Shown in pieces: positions 32,862 through 41,686 of a stretch of 64,000 nt of DNA. The notes under the pieces were generated by a model, which had not been told where the DNA came from, did not search any database, and worked only from the letters and a program-made list of their open reading frames with translations. The stretch's first letter is position 1. Every line of letters starts with the position of its first letter. Source of the DNA: Flavihumibacter soli (GTDB lineage: Bacteria > Bacteroidota > Bacteroidia > Sphingobacteriales > Sphingobacteriaceae); NCBI RefSeq assembly GCF_010692725.1, contig NZ_JAAFZB010000089.1, positions 1-64,000 on the forward strand, read 5' to 3'. The translations under genes were made by a program, and so were the position numbers.

Positions 32862-33614
32862 TTACTTGAACAGGGCCAGATCAATTTGCGAAAGAGCTTT
32901 ACTAAGATCGGAGGGGGTATCAATTGCAATGCTCTCTATGGTGGTAACAGCTACTTTGATCGTATAGCCATTTTCAATCCAGCGAAGCTGCTCTAATGCC
33001 TCAGCCGATTCCAGGCTGGAAACCCGGAGTTTGGTTATGGCATTTAAGGCTTCCCTGCGATAGCCGTAAATTCCGATGTGTTTATAATAGGACTGATACT
33101 GCAACCAGGTATCCTGTTTATGATCCCGTAAAAAAGGTATGGGTGTGCGACTAAAATAAATAGCTTCGTCTTTATTATTAATAATCACTTTAGGGGAATT
33201 CGGACTCCTCAGCTCTTCTATATCGGTGATTTTTTTTATCAGAGTCGCCAGATCAACCTGGGGTTCTGAAAAGCATGAACAAAGGAGGTCAATTTGCTTA
33301 GGATCAATGAACGGCTCATCACCCTGGATATTCACAAACACATCGGAATCTTCATAATATAGGGCTGTTTCGGCACATCTATCTGTGCCGCTCTGGTGGG
33401 TTGCCGATGTCATTTGAACTGATCCGCCGAACCCGGAGACATGATCATAGATTCGCTGATCATCTGTTGAGACAACAACCTCAGACAGTAATTTGCTTTT
33501 CAGGGCTTGCTCATAAACCCGTCTTATCATGCTTTTGCCGCCAATATCAATTAAAGGTTTTCCTGGGAATCTTGTGGAAGCATAGCGGGCCGGAATTATA
33601 CCAGTTATTTTCAT
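32862..33614 (-). CDS. kdsB: 3-deoxy-manno-octulosonate cytidylyltransferase (CMP-KDO synthetase)
   Basis: 250 residues. It activates KDO with CTP for lipopolysaccharide core synthesis in the cytoplasm. The nucleotide-binding start IPARYASTRFPGKPL (5-19), the QGDEPFIDP motif with the metal-binding Asp, and HIGIYGYR are all present. The length is usual for KdsB. Other envelope genes in the window (rfaE1) lie 9 kb away. The next same-strand gene downstream is 147 bp distant. Confidence 0.96.
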   Translation of the reverse strand: MKITGIIPARYASTRFPGKPLIDIGGKSMIRRVYEQALKSKLLSEVVVSTDDQRIYDHVSGFGGSVQMTSATHQSGTDRCAETALYYEDSDVFVNIQGDEPFIDPKQIDLLCSCFSEPQVDLATLIKKITDIEELRSPNSPKVIINNKDEAIYFSRTPIPFLRDHKQDTWLQYQSYYKHIGIYGYRREALNAITKLRVSSLESAEALEQLRWIENGYTIKVAVTTIESIAIDTPSDLSKALSQIDLALFK

Positions 33615-33786
33615 AGCTATTTAATTTATCGATCAGGATAATAAAGTGCACCTGACTTACTCCGCAGCTAATCGAATTTATGAGCCCATCAGAAGGGCTT
33701 CATCCTCTTATTAAAAGCAAAAGCTGTCATTTATTAATATACAAGATTCCACATTTCATGACCGGCATCTCTATGCAACCACTGTC

Positions 33787-34401
33787 TTAAAAAAGGCCGT
33801 GAATGTCCCGTTCAATGCTTTGGATTACAAAACCAAGATCTTCAGGGTTATTCGCAAAATCCAAATTGTCTTTATCCAATACCAGCAATTTGCCGACGGT
33901 GTAGTTATCAATCCAATTTTTGTATTTCTCATTGAGTTTTGAGAGATAATCCAGACGGATACCAGCCTCATATTCGCGGCCGCGTCGCTGAATGTTATTT
34001 ACCAGGGTAGGCACAGAGGCTTTAAGGTAGATCAGGAGGTCGGGAGGTTTAATAAAAGAGGTGATATTATCAAAGATAGACCGGTAGTTTTCATAATCGC
34101 GGGTGGTCATAAGTCCCATATCGTGCAGGTTTTCCGCAAAAATATAGGCATCTTCATAAATGGTCCGGTCTTGAATGATGTTCTTATTGCTATTCTGAAT
34201 CTCCATGATCTGTTGAAACCTGCTGTTCAGAAAGTAGATCTGAAGATTAAAACTCCACCGCTTCATATCTCCATAGAAATCTTCCAGGTATGGATTATGG
34301 TCTACTGCTTCAAACTGCGGCTCGTAGTTTAAATGCTTGGCCAATAGTTCAGTTAGGGTGGTCTTGCCGGCTCCAATGTTGCCTACGATAGCAATATGCA
34401 T
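33787..34401 (-). CDS. Deoxynucleoside kinase
   Basis: 204 residues. P-loop GNIGAGKT at 7-14, the QDRTIYEDAYIFAENL segment with the conserved D-R pair, and the LID-type arginines (NIQRRGREYE) identify a deoxynucleoside kinase of the dGK/dAK type, which phosphorylates salvaged deoxynucleosides. Specificity (dA, dG or dC) is not readable with confidence. It lies 61 bp after trpS on the same strand; a shared transcript is possible. Confidence 0.9.
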   Translation of the reverse strand: MHIAIVGNIGAGKTTLTELLAKHLNYEPQFEAVDHNPYLEDFYGDMKRWSFNLQIYFLNSRFQQIMEIQNSNKNIIQDRTIYEDAYIFAENLHDMGLMTTRDYENYRSIFDNITSFIKPPDLLIYLKASVPTLVNNIQRRGREYEAGIRLDYLSKLNEKYKNWIDNYTVGKLLVLDKDNLDFANNPEDLGFVIQSIERDIHGLF

Positions 34402-34462
34402 GTTATTTATTTTGTAAATTTGGGTTTAGTTAAGTATCAGGATAATTCCGGGTAAAGTCTGA

Positions 34463-35458
34463 TTAAAATTCTTTAAATCCAATGATTTCCCGAACTTCTT
34501 TAATCGTCTTTGATGCGCTTTCGCGGGCTTTGAGAGCTCCATGAAGGGCAACTTGTCTTAAGTAAGAAGTGTCATTCGAAATTGCATGTATTTTTTCACG
34601 CATTGGTGCAGTAACAGTGATGATGTCGTCAGCAAGCTGTTTTTTCAGATCTCCATAACGGATCTGGCAGTTATTATATAATCCGTCAAAATGGGCTAAA
34701 GTATCCGGAGCTGAGACCACTTTCATCAAATCGAAAAGGTGTTGAATAGCTTCAGGTTTTGGCTGATTTTCCTCGGTCGGACCGGAATCGCTTACTGCCC
34801 GCATCACCTTTTTTCGGATCACTTCCGGCTCATCTGATAAGTAAACGGCATTCGCTTCGCCCTCCGATTTTCCCATTTTGCCTTTCCCGTCCAGGCCCGG
34901 GACTTTTACTAACTGATTACTAAAGCTGAAAGCATAAGGTTCGGGGAAGTAGTCAGTTTTATAAAGCCGGTTAAAGCGGTTGCCGAATGTTCGTGCCATT
35001 TCAAGGTGCTGTTCCTGGTCTTTTCCAACCGGAACTTTTGTTGCCCGGTGAATGAGTATATCAGCTGCCATTAACACGGGGTAGGTAAGAAGACCGGCGT
35101 TAATATTATCCGGATTTGCACGGACTTTATCTTTGAATGAAGCACTTCTTTCCAGTTCGCCCATGTATGCGTTCATGTTCAGATATAAATACAGTTCAAC
35201 AATCTCAGGGAGATCAGACTGGACATAGATCGTTGCCTTTTCTGGATCAATTCCGGCTGCAAGATATTCGACCAGAACCTGTTTGACATTTCCATGCTGA
35301 TCCTGGGGAGTTGGATGGGTGGTTAAAGAGTGATAATCAGCAATAAAGAAAAAGCAGTTATACTCATGCTGCATTTGAACGAAGTTTTTAACCGCTCCGT
35401 AATAATTTCCTAAGTGCAATTTACCCGTGCTCCGGATACCACTGACAACAGTTTCCAT
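34463..35458 (-). CDS. trpS: Tryptophan-tRNA ligase
   Basis: 331 residues, normal for bacterial TrpRS. The class I signatures are present: the HIGH-type HLGN at 15-18 (STGKLHLGNYYG) and the KMSKS-type KMGKS at 194-198. GKDQEQHLEMAR is the typical substrate-pocket segment. It charges tRNA-Trp. A -7-like element (TACTTTCG) lies 7 bp ahead of the ATG, so the 5' leader would be very short. Confidence 0.97.
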   Translation of the reverse strand: METVVSGIRSTGKLHLGNYYGAVKNFVQMQHEYNCFFFIADYHSLTTHPTPQDQHGNVKQVLVEYLAAGIDPEKATIYVQSDLPEIVELYLYLNMNAYMGELERSASFKDKVRANPDNINAGLLTYPVLMAADILIHRATKVPVGKDQEQHLEMARTFGNRFNRLYKTDYFPEPYAFSFSNQLVKVPGLDGKGKMGKSEGEANAVYLSDEPEVIRKKVMRAVSDSGPTEENQPKPEAIQHLFDLMKVVSAPDTLAHFDGLYNNCQIRYGDLKKQLADDIITVTAPMREKIHAISNDTSYLRQVALHGALKARESASKTIKEVREIIGFKEF

Positions 35459-35464
35459 AGGGGG

Positions 35465-35472
35465 CGAAAGTA
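35465..35472 (-). promoter_or_regulatory. Possible -7 element of trpS
   Basis: TACTTTCG on the minus strand (one mismatch to TAnnTTTG), only 6 bp from the trpS ATG. It implies a leaderless or nearly leaderless transcript if used. Confidence 0.35.
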
Positions 35473-35597
35473 AGTATTTTTTATTAATATGGGTCGATAA
35501 GATGCCTGTCTTATACCCGGAAATAGGGTCAAGCTATCAAGGGAGCACAGACGGCTATTAGTTGCACATAAACCTTATTTTTCTATTTTTGATTGAT

Positions 35598-36392
35598 ATG
35601 AAGAAACATTTAAAAAAGGCCCATCATTTTTACTACAAATGCGTAATCGGTCTCGTCTTTCTCTTCATTTATCCCTTCGTATATGTCTATTCGAGAAAGC
35701 CAGTAAACTTCAGCGGCATGAACAGGATGCGAGGGATCTTAAGCCGGATTACTTCTTCCTTAGCAGGCATTTCCTTCAGATTTAATTATGAGACACCGAT
35801 AGACTGGTCAAAAACGTTTATTATTTGCGCAAATCATACATCAAATCTCGATATCTCAACTATTATACTTCTTGTCAGGCATAACTTTGTATTTTTAGGT
35901 AAAGAGGAATTACTGGATAATATGGTCACAAAAATATATTTCGAAACGATCGATATTCCCATTAACCGTAAAAGCAAGATATCGTCTTATCGTGGCTTCA
36001 AAAAAGCTGAAGAATATTTAAAAAAAGGCACGCATGTGATCATTTTTCCGGAAGGTTTAATCGGGAATGATTATCCGCCTGTTTTACACCCGTTTAAGCT
36101 TGGACCATTTCGTCTGGCAATAGAGCACAATGTGCCTATTCTTCCAGTAACGATTGCGGACAATTGGAGACTGCTTTGGGATGACGGTTCAAGAACAGGC
36201 AGCCGTCCGGGCACAAGTAATGTTTATGTACATGAACCCGTAGAAACCGCTGATATGAAGATTTCAGATGCCGAAGAGTTAAGAGACCATGTCTATCAAC
36301 TAATCCATTCAAAATTGAATGGGAAAATAGTAAAGCAAGATAATCCTTCGATTGCAGCTGTCGGGGAAAGAGTAGTTAATCCTGGCGCTTGA
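35598..36392 (+). CDS. PlsC-like lysophospholipid acyltransferase
   Basis: 264 residues from ATG 35598; the frame extends upstream to 35562 without an ATG. A membrane helix (about 15-34) precedes the acyltransferase domain with NHTSNLD (His80, Asp85: the H-x4-D catalytic pair) and FPEG (150-153). Enzymes of this family acylate lysophosphatidate or related lipids at the inner membrane. It may be the 1-acyl-glycerol-3-phosphate acyltransferase, but other lipid acceptors cannot be excluded. It is followed 68 bp later by an ABC ATPase gene. Confidence 0.88.
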   Translation: MKKHLKKAHHFYYKCVIGLVFLFIYPFVYVYSRKPVNFSGMNRMRGILSRITSSLAGISFRFNYETPIDWSKTFIICANHTSNLDISTIILLVRHNFVFLGKEELLDNMVTKIYFETIDIPINRKSKISSYRGFKKAEEYLKKGTHVIIFPEGLIGNDYPPVLHPFKLGPFRLAIEHNVPILPVTIADNWRLLWDDGSRTGSRPGTSNVYVHEPVETADMKISDAEELRDHVYQLIHSKLNGKIVKQDNPSIAAVGERVVNPGA

Positions 36393-36460
36393 TAAAAGAT
36401 TGTGCCGGTGGAACACCGGCTGTAACAAACTACTTCTGCTGGTAGTCTAAAAATAAAGTT

Positions 36461-37225
36461 ATGACCGAACAAAAGCCCCTAATCATTATAAAAGACATAG
36501 GCCGTAAATATGTTATTGGCGCTGAAGTAATTCATGCGCTTAAATCAGTGTCCCTTAATATTAATAAGGGAGAATTCGTTGCCTTAATGGGCCCTTCCGG
36601 CTCAGGGAAATCTACGCTGATGAATATCCTGGGTTGTCTGGATACACCCACTAAAGGGGATTACATCCTGAATAGTATTCATGTTAGTGAGATGACCGAT
36701 AACGAACTGGCAGAGGTAAGAAATAAGGAGATAGGATTTGTTTTCCAAACTTTCAATCTTCTTCCAAGATCTTCTTCACTGGACAATGTCGCTCTTCCGC
36801 TCGTATATGCCGGGATAGGTCGGGAGGAGCGGGAAGAAAGAGCCCGCCATACTCTGGAAAATGTGGGACTGGGGAATAGGGTAGGTCATAAACCAAATGA
36901 GCTTTCCGGCGGCCAGCGGCAACGTGTGGCTGTGGCGCGAGCTCTGATAAATAATCCGTCCATAATTCTCGCCGATGAACCCACCGGTAACCTGGATACC
37001 AAAACCTCTGTTGAGATCATGGGGCTTCTGGAGGATATCCACGCAAAAGGAAATACGATTATTCTTGTAACACATGAAGAGGACATCGCCCAGCATGCGC
37101 ATCGTATAGTACGGATGAGAGATGGCCTTATTGAAAAGGACTATCTTAATGAGACTATTAAGACTGTCTCTCCACGCCTTGCCACGATGGAGGAGAAGGG
37201 TGCCGATTTCGAAAACATCAGATAG
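36461..37225 (+). CDS. ABC transporter ATP-binding protein (MacB/LolD type)
   Basis: 254 residues. Walker [10 protein letters not shown] (44-52), Q-loop [10 protein letters not shown], signature LSGGQRQR (148-155), Walker [13 protein letters not shown] and switch His in THEED. The sequence type matches the MacB/LolD/FtsE group, which pairs with MacB-FtsX permeases in mechanotransmission rather than classical transport. A matching permease (40411-41661) lies 3 kb downstream in the same orientation, though not adjacent. Their pairing is an inference. Confidence 0.95.
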   Translation: MTEQKPLIIIKDIGRKYVIGAEVIHALKSVSLNINKGEFVALMGPSGSGKSTLMNILGCLDTPTKGDYILNSIHVSEMTDNELAEVRNKEIGFVFQTFNLLPRSSSLDNVALPLVYAGIGREEREERARHTLENVGLGNRVGHKPNELSGGQRQRVAVARALINNPSIILADEPTGNLDTKTSVEIMGLLEDIHAKGNTIILVTHEEDIAQHAHRIVRMRDGLIEKDYLNETIKTVSPRLATMEEKGADFENIR

Positions 37226-37293
37226 GTTCGATAACAGCATTTTTTAAACATCCTGTTGTATTTTAATAGCCAGATTTTTTGTTATTTGCTCCT

Positions 37294-37845
37294 ATGAAGA
37301 TATACACTAAAACTGGTGACAAGGGATTTACTTCGTTAATTGGCGGAACACGCGTTCACAAATATCACCTGCGAATCGAATGTTACGGAACGATTGACGA
37401 ATTGAACAGTTATGTCGGGATGATCAGGGACATGGAGGATATTTCAGAACATCAGAAAAATATATTGAAAGAGATTCAAGACCGGCTGTTCACGATTGGT
37501 TCTTCACTGGCCTCGGATCCTGAAAAGTCAAAAATGAAGATTCCGGATTTGCATGATACAGATATACAGTTCCTGGAGAAGGAAATGGACCTTATGAATG
37601 ATCAAATTCCTGAACTCAGGCATTTCGTTTTGCCAGGTGGAAGTATGGCTGTATCTTTCTGCCACATTGCGAGATGTGTGTGCCGCCGTTCGGAGAGGCT
37701 GACAGTTCACTTGTCAGAAGAAAGTTACGTAGACGATAAAATTATCGTATATCTGAACCGTTTAAGTGATTTTCTGTTCGTATTGGCCAGGAAGATTTGC
37801 AGTGATAATAATCTGCCGGAAAATCAATGGATCCCGCGGATGTAA
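37294..37845 (+). CDS. PduO-type ATP:cob(I)alamin adenosyltransferase
   Basis: 183 residues from ATG 37294 (the extension to 37279 has an inferior start). KIYTKTGDKGFTSLIGGTRVHK at the start is the ATP-binding signature, CYGTIDELNSYVGM contains the acidic residue, and ARCVCRRSERLTVHL is the conserved basic helix. The enzyme makes coenzyme B12 (adenosylcobalamin). No B12-dependent mutase or riboswitch is visible nearby, so it probably serves a distant gene. Confidence 0.95.
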   Translation: MKIYTKTGDKGFTSLIGGTRVHKYHLRIECYGTIDELNSYVGMIRDMEDISEHQKNILKEIQDRLFTIGSSLASDPEKSKMKIPDLHDTDIQFLEKEMDLMNDQIPELRHFVLPGGSMAVSFCHIARCVCRRSERLTVHLSEESYVDDKIIVYLNRLSDFLFVLARKICSDNNLPENQWIPRM

Positions 37846-37883
37846 ATGTTAAAAAGTTTTTTATATTCTTATTTATTTTATTA

Positions 37884-37891
37884 TACTTTTG
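37884..37891 (+). promoter_or_regulatory. -7 element of the DUF2795 gene
   Basis: TACTTTTG, perfect TAnnTTTG, 30 bp ahead of the ATG at 37922, within a very AT-rich stretch. No clear -33. Confidence 0.55.
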
Positions 37892-37921
37892 CCAAAATTT
37901 AATTTATAAATTCTAAGAAAT

Positions 37922-38143
37922 ATGTATTGGACATTAGAATTAGCGTCGCATTTGGAAGACGCACCCTGGCCAGCAACCAAAGACGAATTAATTGATTACG
38001 CAATAAGGTCGGGTGCTCCGGTGGAAGTTATAGAAAACCTGCAGGCGCTTGAGGACGACGGCGAGCCATATGAAAATATCGAAGAGATATGGCCAGACTA
38101 CCCCACGAAAGACGATTTCTTCTTTAATGAAGATGAATATTAA
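37922..38143 (+). CDS. DUF2795-family protein
   Basis: 73 residues, acidic. WPATKDELIDYAIRSGAPVEVIENLQAL is the DUF2795 helical core, and the tail (EEIWPDYPTKDDFFFNEDEY) is a feature of the short Bacteroidota form. It is thought to be a small DNA- or nucleotide-related domain, but no function is established. It has its own promoter and terminator, so it is transcribed alone. Confidence 0.88.
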   Translation: MYWTLELASHLEDAPWPATKDELIDYAIRSGAPVEVIENLQALEDDGEPYENIEEIWPDYPTKDDFFFNEDEY

Positions 38144-38150
38144 GAAAAAG

Positions 38151-38176
38151 AACCCGGCTCCACCGGGTTTTTTTTT
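38151..38176 (+). terminator. Rho-independent terminator
   Basis: AACCCGG and CCGGGTT around a five-base loop, followed by a T run of nine. It ends the DUF2795 transcript. Confidence 0.88.
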
Positions 38177-38287
38177 GGCTCGTAATGTGAACTTTAATTG
38201 ATTTTTTACAATTTTTAAACAAATGGAATGATTTTAGCATTTAGAAGTTAATAAATCATATCTCATTTAAACTTAAAAACTAAAATC

Positions 38288-38443
38288 ATGGGAAATTTAC
38301 TTTATGTAATCGCTGTAATTCTAATCATTGTCTGGATTTTCGGAGCTTTCGTTTCTCCGTTTGGTGGAAACCTGATCCACATTCTTTTGGTAATTGCAAT
38401 CATAGCAGTTCTGCTGAGAGTGATCAGGGGCGGCACCGTTTAA
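38288..38443 (+). CDS. Lmo0937-family small membrane protein (51 aa)
   Basis: A 52-codon frame from ATG 38288 to TAA 38443. The product starts MGNLLYVIAVILIIVWIFGA, continues with a Gly-rich turn (PFGGNLIH) and a second helix (ILLVIAIIAVLLRVIRG). This two-helix hairpin with a terminal RVIRG is the lmo0937 family, which is widespread in Bacteroidota and often stress-linked. Its role is unknown. It lies between two terminators (38151-38176 and 38455-38489), so it forms a single-gene unit. Confidence 0.85.
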   Translation: MGNLLYVIAVILIIVWIFGAFVSPFGGNLIHILLVIAIIAVLLRVIRGGTV

Positions 38444-38454
38444 CTAGATATATA

Positions 38455-38489
38455 AAAAATCCGTACTGGACAAACCAGTACGGATTTTT
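38455..38489. terminator. Bidirectional terminator between convergent genes
   Basis: AAAAATCCGTACTGG pairs perfectly with CCAGTACGGATTTTT (15 bp) around ACAAA. It serves the lmo0937-type gene on the plus strand and overlaps the last bases of ispD on the minus strand. Confidence 0.9.
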
Positions 38490-39159
38490 ATTGCCGTTTC
38501 TGTAGAAAAAGTTCAGCAATAGGGACATCTTCAGGAAATGTGATTTTCAAATTTCTCTTTTCCCCGGGAATCATATTTATTTTAACCCCTGATGCCTCTA
38601 CAACAGATGCATCATCAGTAAAAAGTACCCGGTAAGGTTGTTTATATGCCTTTTTGATAATTCCGATTTCAAATGTTTGGGGGGTTTGAACCAAGAAGAT
38701 CTCGTCACGATTTATAGTTTCTGTCGATTCACCCAGCTGCCTTCTTACAGAGTCGCTTGGCTGTACACTGCAGACAGCATTTCCTTTCAATTCCGCTTCC
38801 CGAAAGCATTCGGTTATCAGTGAATCGCTCACAAGAGGTCTTACAGCATCATGAATCGCAACAATCGCCTGGCCCTTGATATATGTTAAACCATTTTTTA
38901 CAGAGTAAAAACGTTGCCGCCCAGCTTTCACCAGTGTATGAGGAATGTTAAAGTTATGTTCGGCACAGAGCTTTTCCCAATATTGATGATAGTCAATATT
39001 CAGAACCACAATTATTTCCGGTTTATAAGCGGATAAATAGAAAGCCTGTATCGTGTGCATTAATACAGGCTTTTCATTTAACATCAAAAATTGTTTCGGG
39101 ATATCAGTGCCCATACGGGTACCTGCACCGCCACCAACAATCAATGCATAATATTTCAT
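38488..39159 (-). CDS. ispD: 2-C-methyl-D-erythritol 4-phosphate cytidylyltransferase
   Basis: 223 residues. GGGAGTRMGTDIPKQFL (9-25) is the CTP-binding signature, AIHDAVRPLVS carries the metal-binding Asp region, and FLVQTPQTFE plus TDDASVVE are the substrate-binding motifs. It makes CDP-methylerythritol in the non-mevalonate isoprenoid pathway. The gene lies 44 bp after queA on the same strand, so they may share a transcript. Confidence 0.95.
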   Translation of the reverse strand: MKYYALIVGGGAGTRMGTDIPKQFLMLNEKPVLMHTIQAFYLSAYKPEIIVVLNIDYHQYWEKLCAEHNFNIPHTLVKAGRQRFYSVKNGLTYIKGQAIVAIHDAVRPLVSDSLITECFREAELKGNAVCSVQPSDSVRRQLGESTETINRDEIFLVQTPQTFEIGIIKKAYKQPYRVLFTDDASVVEASGVKINMIPGEKRNLKITFPEDVPIAELFLQKRQ

Positions 39160-39203
39160 TTATTTATTCTTAGAGGCAAGCATTAAATCTTTGGAAGAGC
39201 TTC

Positions 39204-40253
39204 TTAGATGATTAGCATGGCATCTCCATAGCTATAAAATCTATACTTTTCTTTCACTGCCACCTCATAAGCATTCATCACATTTTCATACCCGCCAAAT
39301 GCAGCGACCATCATCAACAAAGTTGATTCAGGCGTATGGAAGTTTGTGATCATGGAATTAGCAATACTAAAGTCGTAAGGCGGGAAAATAAATTTACTGG
39401 TCCAGTCATTTGCCGGCTTTAAAATACGTCCGGCGGAAACTGCCGATTCGATTGCCCGCATAGATGTCGTGCCTACAGCACAAACTCTACGCTTTTCTTC
39501 GATAGCTTTATTGACAATATCAACGGCTTTCTGCTCAATGATAAATTGCTCAGAGTCCATCTTATGTTTGGTAAGATCCTCAACTTCAACTGCACGGAAA
39601 GTTCCTAAGCCCACGTGTAATGTCACTTCTGCAAAATTAATTCCCTTTAACTCCAGGCGCTTCATTAACTCACGACTAAAATGCAGACCTGCAGTTGGCG
39701 CGGCCACCGCACCTTCATTTTTTGCAAAAATAGTCTGGTAGCGATCCTTGTCTTCAGCAGTTGCTTTGCGTTTGATATATTTAGGAAGCGGCGTTTCACC
39801 CAGGATTTCGATATTACGACGAAATTCCTCATCAGTACCATCGAATAAAAAGCGTATCGTACGACCACGGGATGTTGTATTATCAACAACTTCAGCAACC
39901 AGCAGGTCGTCGTCACCGAAGTATAACTTATTACCTACACGGATTTTACGAGCCGGATCCACAAGCACATCCCATAAGCGGAGTTCTTTGTTTAGTTCGC
40001 GAAGTAAAAAAACTTCAATTGTGGCACCGGTTTTTTCTTTATTACCATATAATCTGGCTGGAAAGACCTTTGTGTCATTTAAGATCATCACATCTTTCTC
40101 GTCAAAATAACCTAGTATATCTTTAAAAATCTTATGCTCAATAGCACCTGTTTTCTTATCTAAGACCATCAAACGGGCTTCATCCCGGTTTTCCGACGGG
40201 TTATGTGCTATTAAAGATTCGGGTAAATTGAACTTGAATTGTGATAATTTCAT
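39204..40253 (-). CDS. queA: tRNA preQ1(34) S-adenosylmethionine ribosyltransferase-isomerase
   Basis: 349 residues. QueA transfers and rearranges the ribosyl part of SAM onto preQ1 in tRNA, giving epoxyqueuosine. Hallmarks include [23 protein letters not shown] at the start, [26 protein letters not shown] and [18 protein letters not shown]. The length is standard. A minus-strand -7 element (TAAATTTG) lies 29 bp ahead of the ATG. Confidence 0.97.
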   Translation of the reverse strand: MKLSQFKFNLPESLIAHNPSENRDEARLMVLDKKTGAIEHKIFKDILGYFDEKDVMILNDTKVFPARLYGNKEKTGATIEVFLLRELNKELRLWDVLVDPARKIRVGNKLYFGDDDLLVAEVVDNTTSRGRTIRFLFDGTDEEFRRNIEILGETPLPKYIKRKATAEDKDRYQTIFAKNEGAVAAPTAGLHFSRELMKRLELKGINFAEVTLHVGLGTFRAVEVEDLTKHKMDSEQFIIEQKAVDIVNKAIEEKRRVCAVGTTSMRAIESAVSAGRILKPANDWTSKFIFPPYDFSIANSMITNFHTPESTLLMMVAAFGGYENVMNAYEVAVKEKYRFYSYGDAMLII

Positions 40254-40281
40254 AATTATACTAAGTAAGAATTTTAGGGCG

Positions 40282-40289
40282 CAAATTTA
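40282..40289 (-). promoter_or_regulatory. -7 element of queA
   Basis: TAAATTTG on the minus strand is a perfect TAnnTTTG match 29 bp upstream of the queA start. No clear -33. Confidence 0.5.
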
Positions 40290-40410
40290 CAAAATATTAT
40301 TTAAGTATTTAAAGTTCAATTCCCTGATTTTGTTTAATTTTCATGACCCTAATCGTCCGGTTAAGCAAAACTGCTGTAACGTTTGAGCTCGGTAAGGGTC
40401 TAATCAATAT

Positions 40411-41661
40411 ATGATAATTTTAAAACTCATAAGGGAGAGTTTCAACTTCGCATTTGAAGCTCTTCATCAGAATAAACTTCGGACACTATTGTCTCTTTTG
40501 GGAATCACGATAGGGATCATGACAATAGTTGGAGTTTTTTCAGCAGTTGACACCTTAAGAAATAATATCCAGAGCAGTGTTGAAAAGCTCGGCAGCAACA
40601 CGGTTTATGTTCAAAAATGGCCCTGGGTTGGCGGTCCCGATTTTCCATGGTGGAAGTATATTAGCCGCCCGGTGCCCACAATTAAAGATTACACCAAATT
40701 GTCCGAGCGTATGGAAGAAACCACCGAGGGTATTGCGTACGAAATTTGGATAGGAAACAGAACTATCAAGCATAAAAATAATAGTATTGAGGGTGCGCAA
40801 ATAGCAGCGGCATCGCATGACTATTTCCGGGTATGGAAATTTGATTTTGAAGCCGGCCGGTATTTTACTGATTCGGAGTCAAAAGCAGGACGACCGCTGG
40901 CTATAATTGGTTACACTGTGGCCGACGGATTGTTCCCTAATCAGGATCCGGTAGGAAAGGTTATTAGCGTGCTAGGCAGGAAGGTGACCATAATAGGAGT
41001 GTTTAAGGAGGAAGGTGAAGATATGCTGGGAATATCAGCAGATAAGACCGTGCTACTGCCCTTGAATTTTGCAAAGGGTGTCATCGATGTGGAAGATGAG
41101 CGCTACAACCCTCAAATTACTGTAAAGGGGGTTGAAGGATTAGCGGTGACGGAAGTAGAAAGCCAGATTAGAGGGAATATTCGATCGATTCACCGCCTGA
41201 GCCCGAGAGAGGATGACGATTTTTCCTTAAACAAAACTACTATGCTCACCGGCCAGTTGGACCAGTTATTTGGAATAATCGATTTCGCGGGAGCTTTTAT
41301 TGGTGGGTTTTCTATCCTGGTTGGCGGATTTGGAATAGCTAATATTATGTTCGTGTCTGTTAAGGAAAGAACCAATATCATTGGCATTCAAAAATCGCTT
41401 GGTGCAAAGAACTATTTTATCATGCTTCAGTTCCTGATCGAATCTGTTTTATTATGCCTGATGGGTGGTGCTGTAGGGCTGGCTATTGTTTATCTGCTTG
41501 CGTATATCTCCAAAACAGTCTTCGATCTGAATATTGTCGTGGATATAGGAAAAGTTGTTCTGACCATTATACTTTCGTCGATGATCGGTTTGATATCAGG
41601 CTTTATTCCTGCTTTCATGGCAGCAAGGCTGGATCCGGTGGAAGCGATAAGAAGCAAATAG
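40411..41661 (+). CDS. MacB-like ABC transporter permease
   Basis: 416 residues with the MacB/FtsX topology: one helix near 22-45 (LRTLLSLLGITIGIMTIVGVFS), a large periplasmic MacB_PCD domain (about 50-280), then three helices in the C-terminal FtsX domain (IDFAGAFIGGFSILVGGFGIANIMFVSV, and the last at SSMIGLISGFIPAFMAARLDPVEAIRSK). The final ARLDPVEAIR is diagnostic. Its likely ATPase is the gene at 36461-37225. Possible roles include efflux or lipoprotein handling. No membrane-fusion protein lies next to it. Confidence 0.93.
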   Translation: MIILKLIRESFNFAFEALHQNKLRTLLSLLGITIGIMTIVGVFSAVDTLRNNIQSSVEKLGSNTVYVQKWPWVGGPDFPWWKYISRPVPTIKDYTKLSERMEETTEGIAYEIWIGNRTIKHKNNSIEGAQIAAASHDYFRVWKFDFEAGRYFTDSESKAGRPLAIIGYTVADGLFPNQDPVGKVISVLGRKVTIIGVFKEEGEDMLGISADKTVLLPLNFAKGVIDVEDERYNPQITVKGVEGLAVTEVESQIRGNIRSIHRLSPREDDDFSLNKTTMLTGQLDQLFGIIDFAGAFIGGFSILVGGFGIANIMFVSVKERTNIIGIQKSLGAKNYFIMLQFLIESVLLCLMGGAVGLAIVYLLAYISKTVFDLNIVVDIGKVVLTIILSSMIGLISGFIPAFMAARLDPVEAIRSK

Positions 41662-41686
41662 TTTGTTGCCTCCAGAAGGTTGGCGA

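Noticed and set aside
37261-37300. Cobalamin riboswitch ahead of the adenosyltransferase
   Set aside because: The gap to the preceding gene is only about 70 bp and shows no B12-box or long structured leader.
39748-40110. 120-codon plus-strand frame within queA
   Set aside because: Antisense shadow of queA; Ser-rich without structure.
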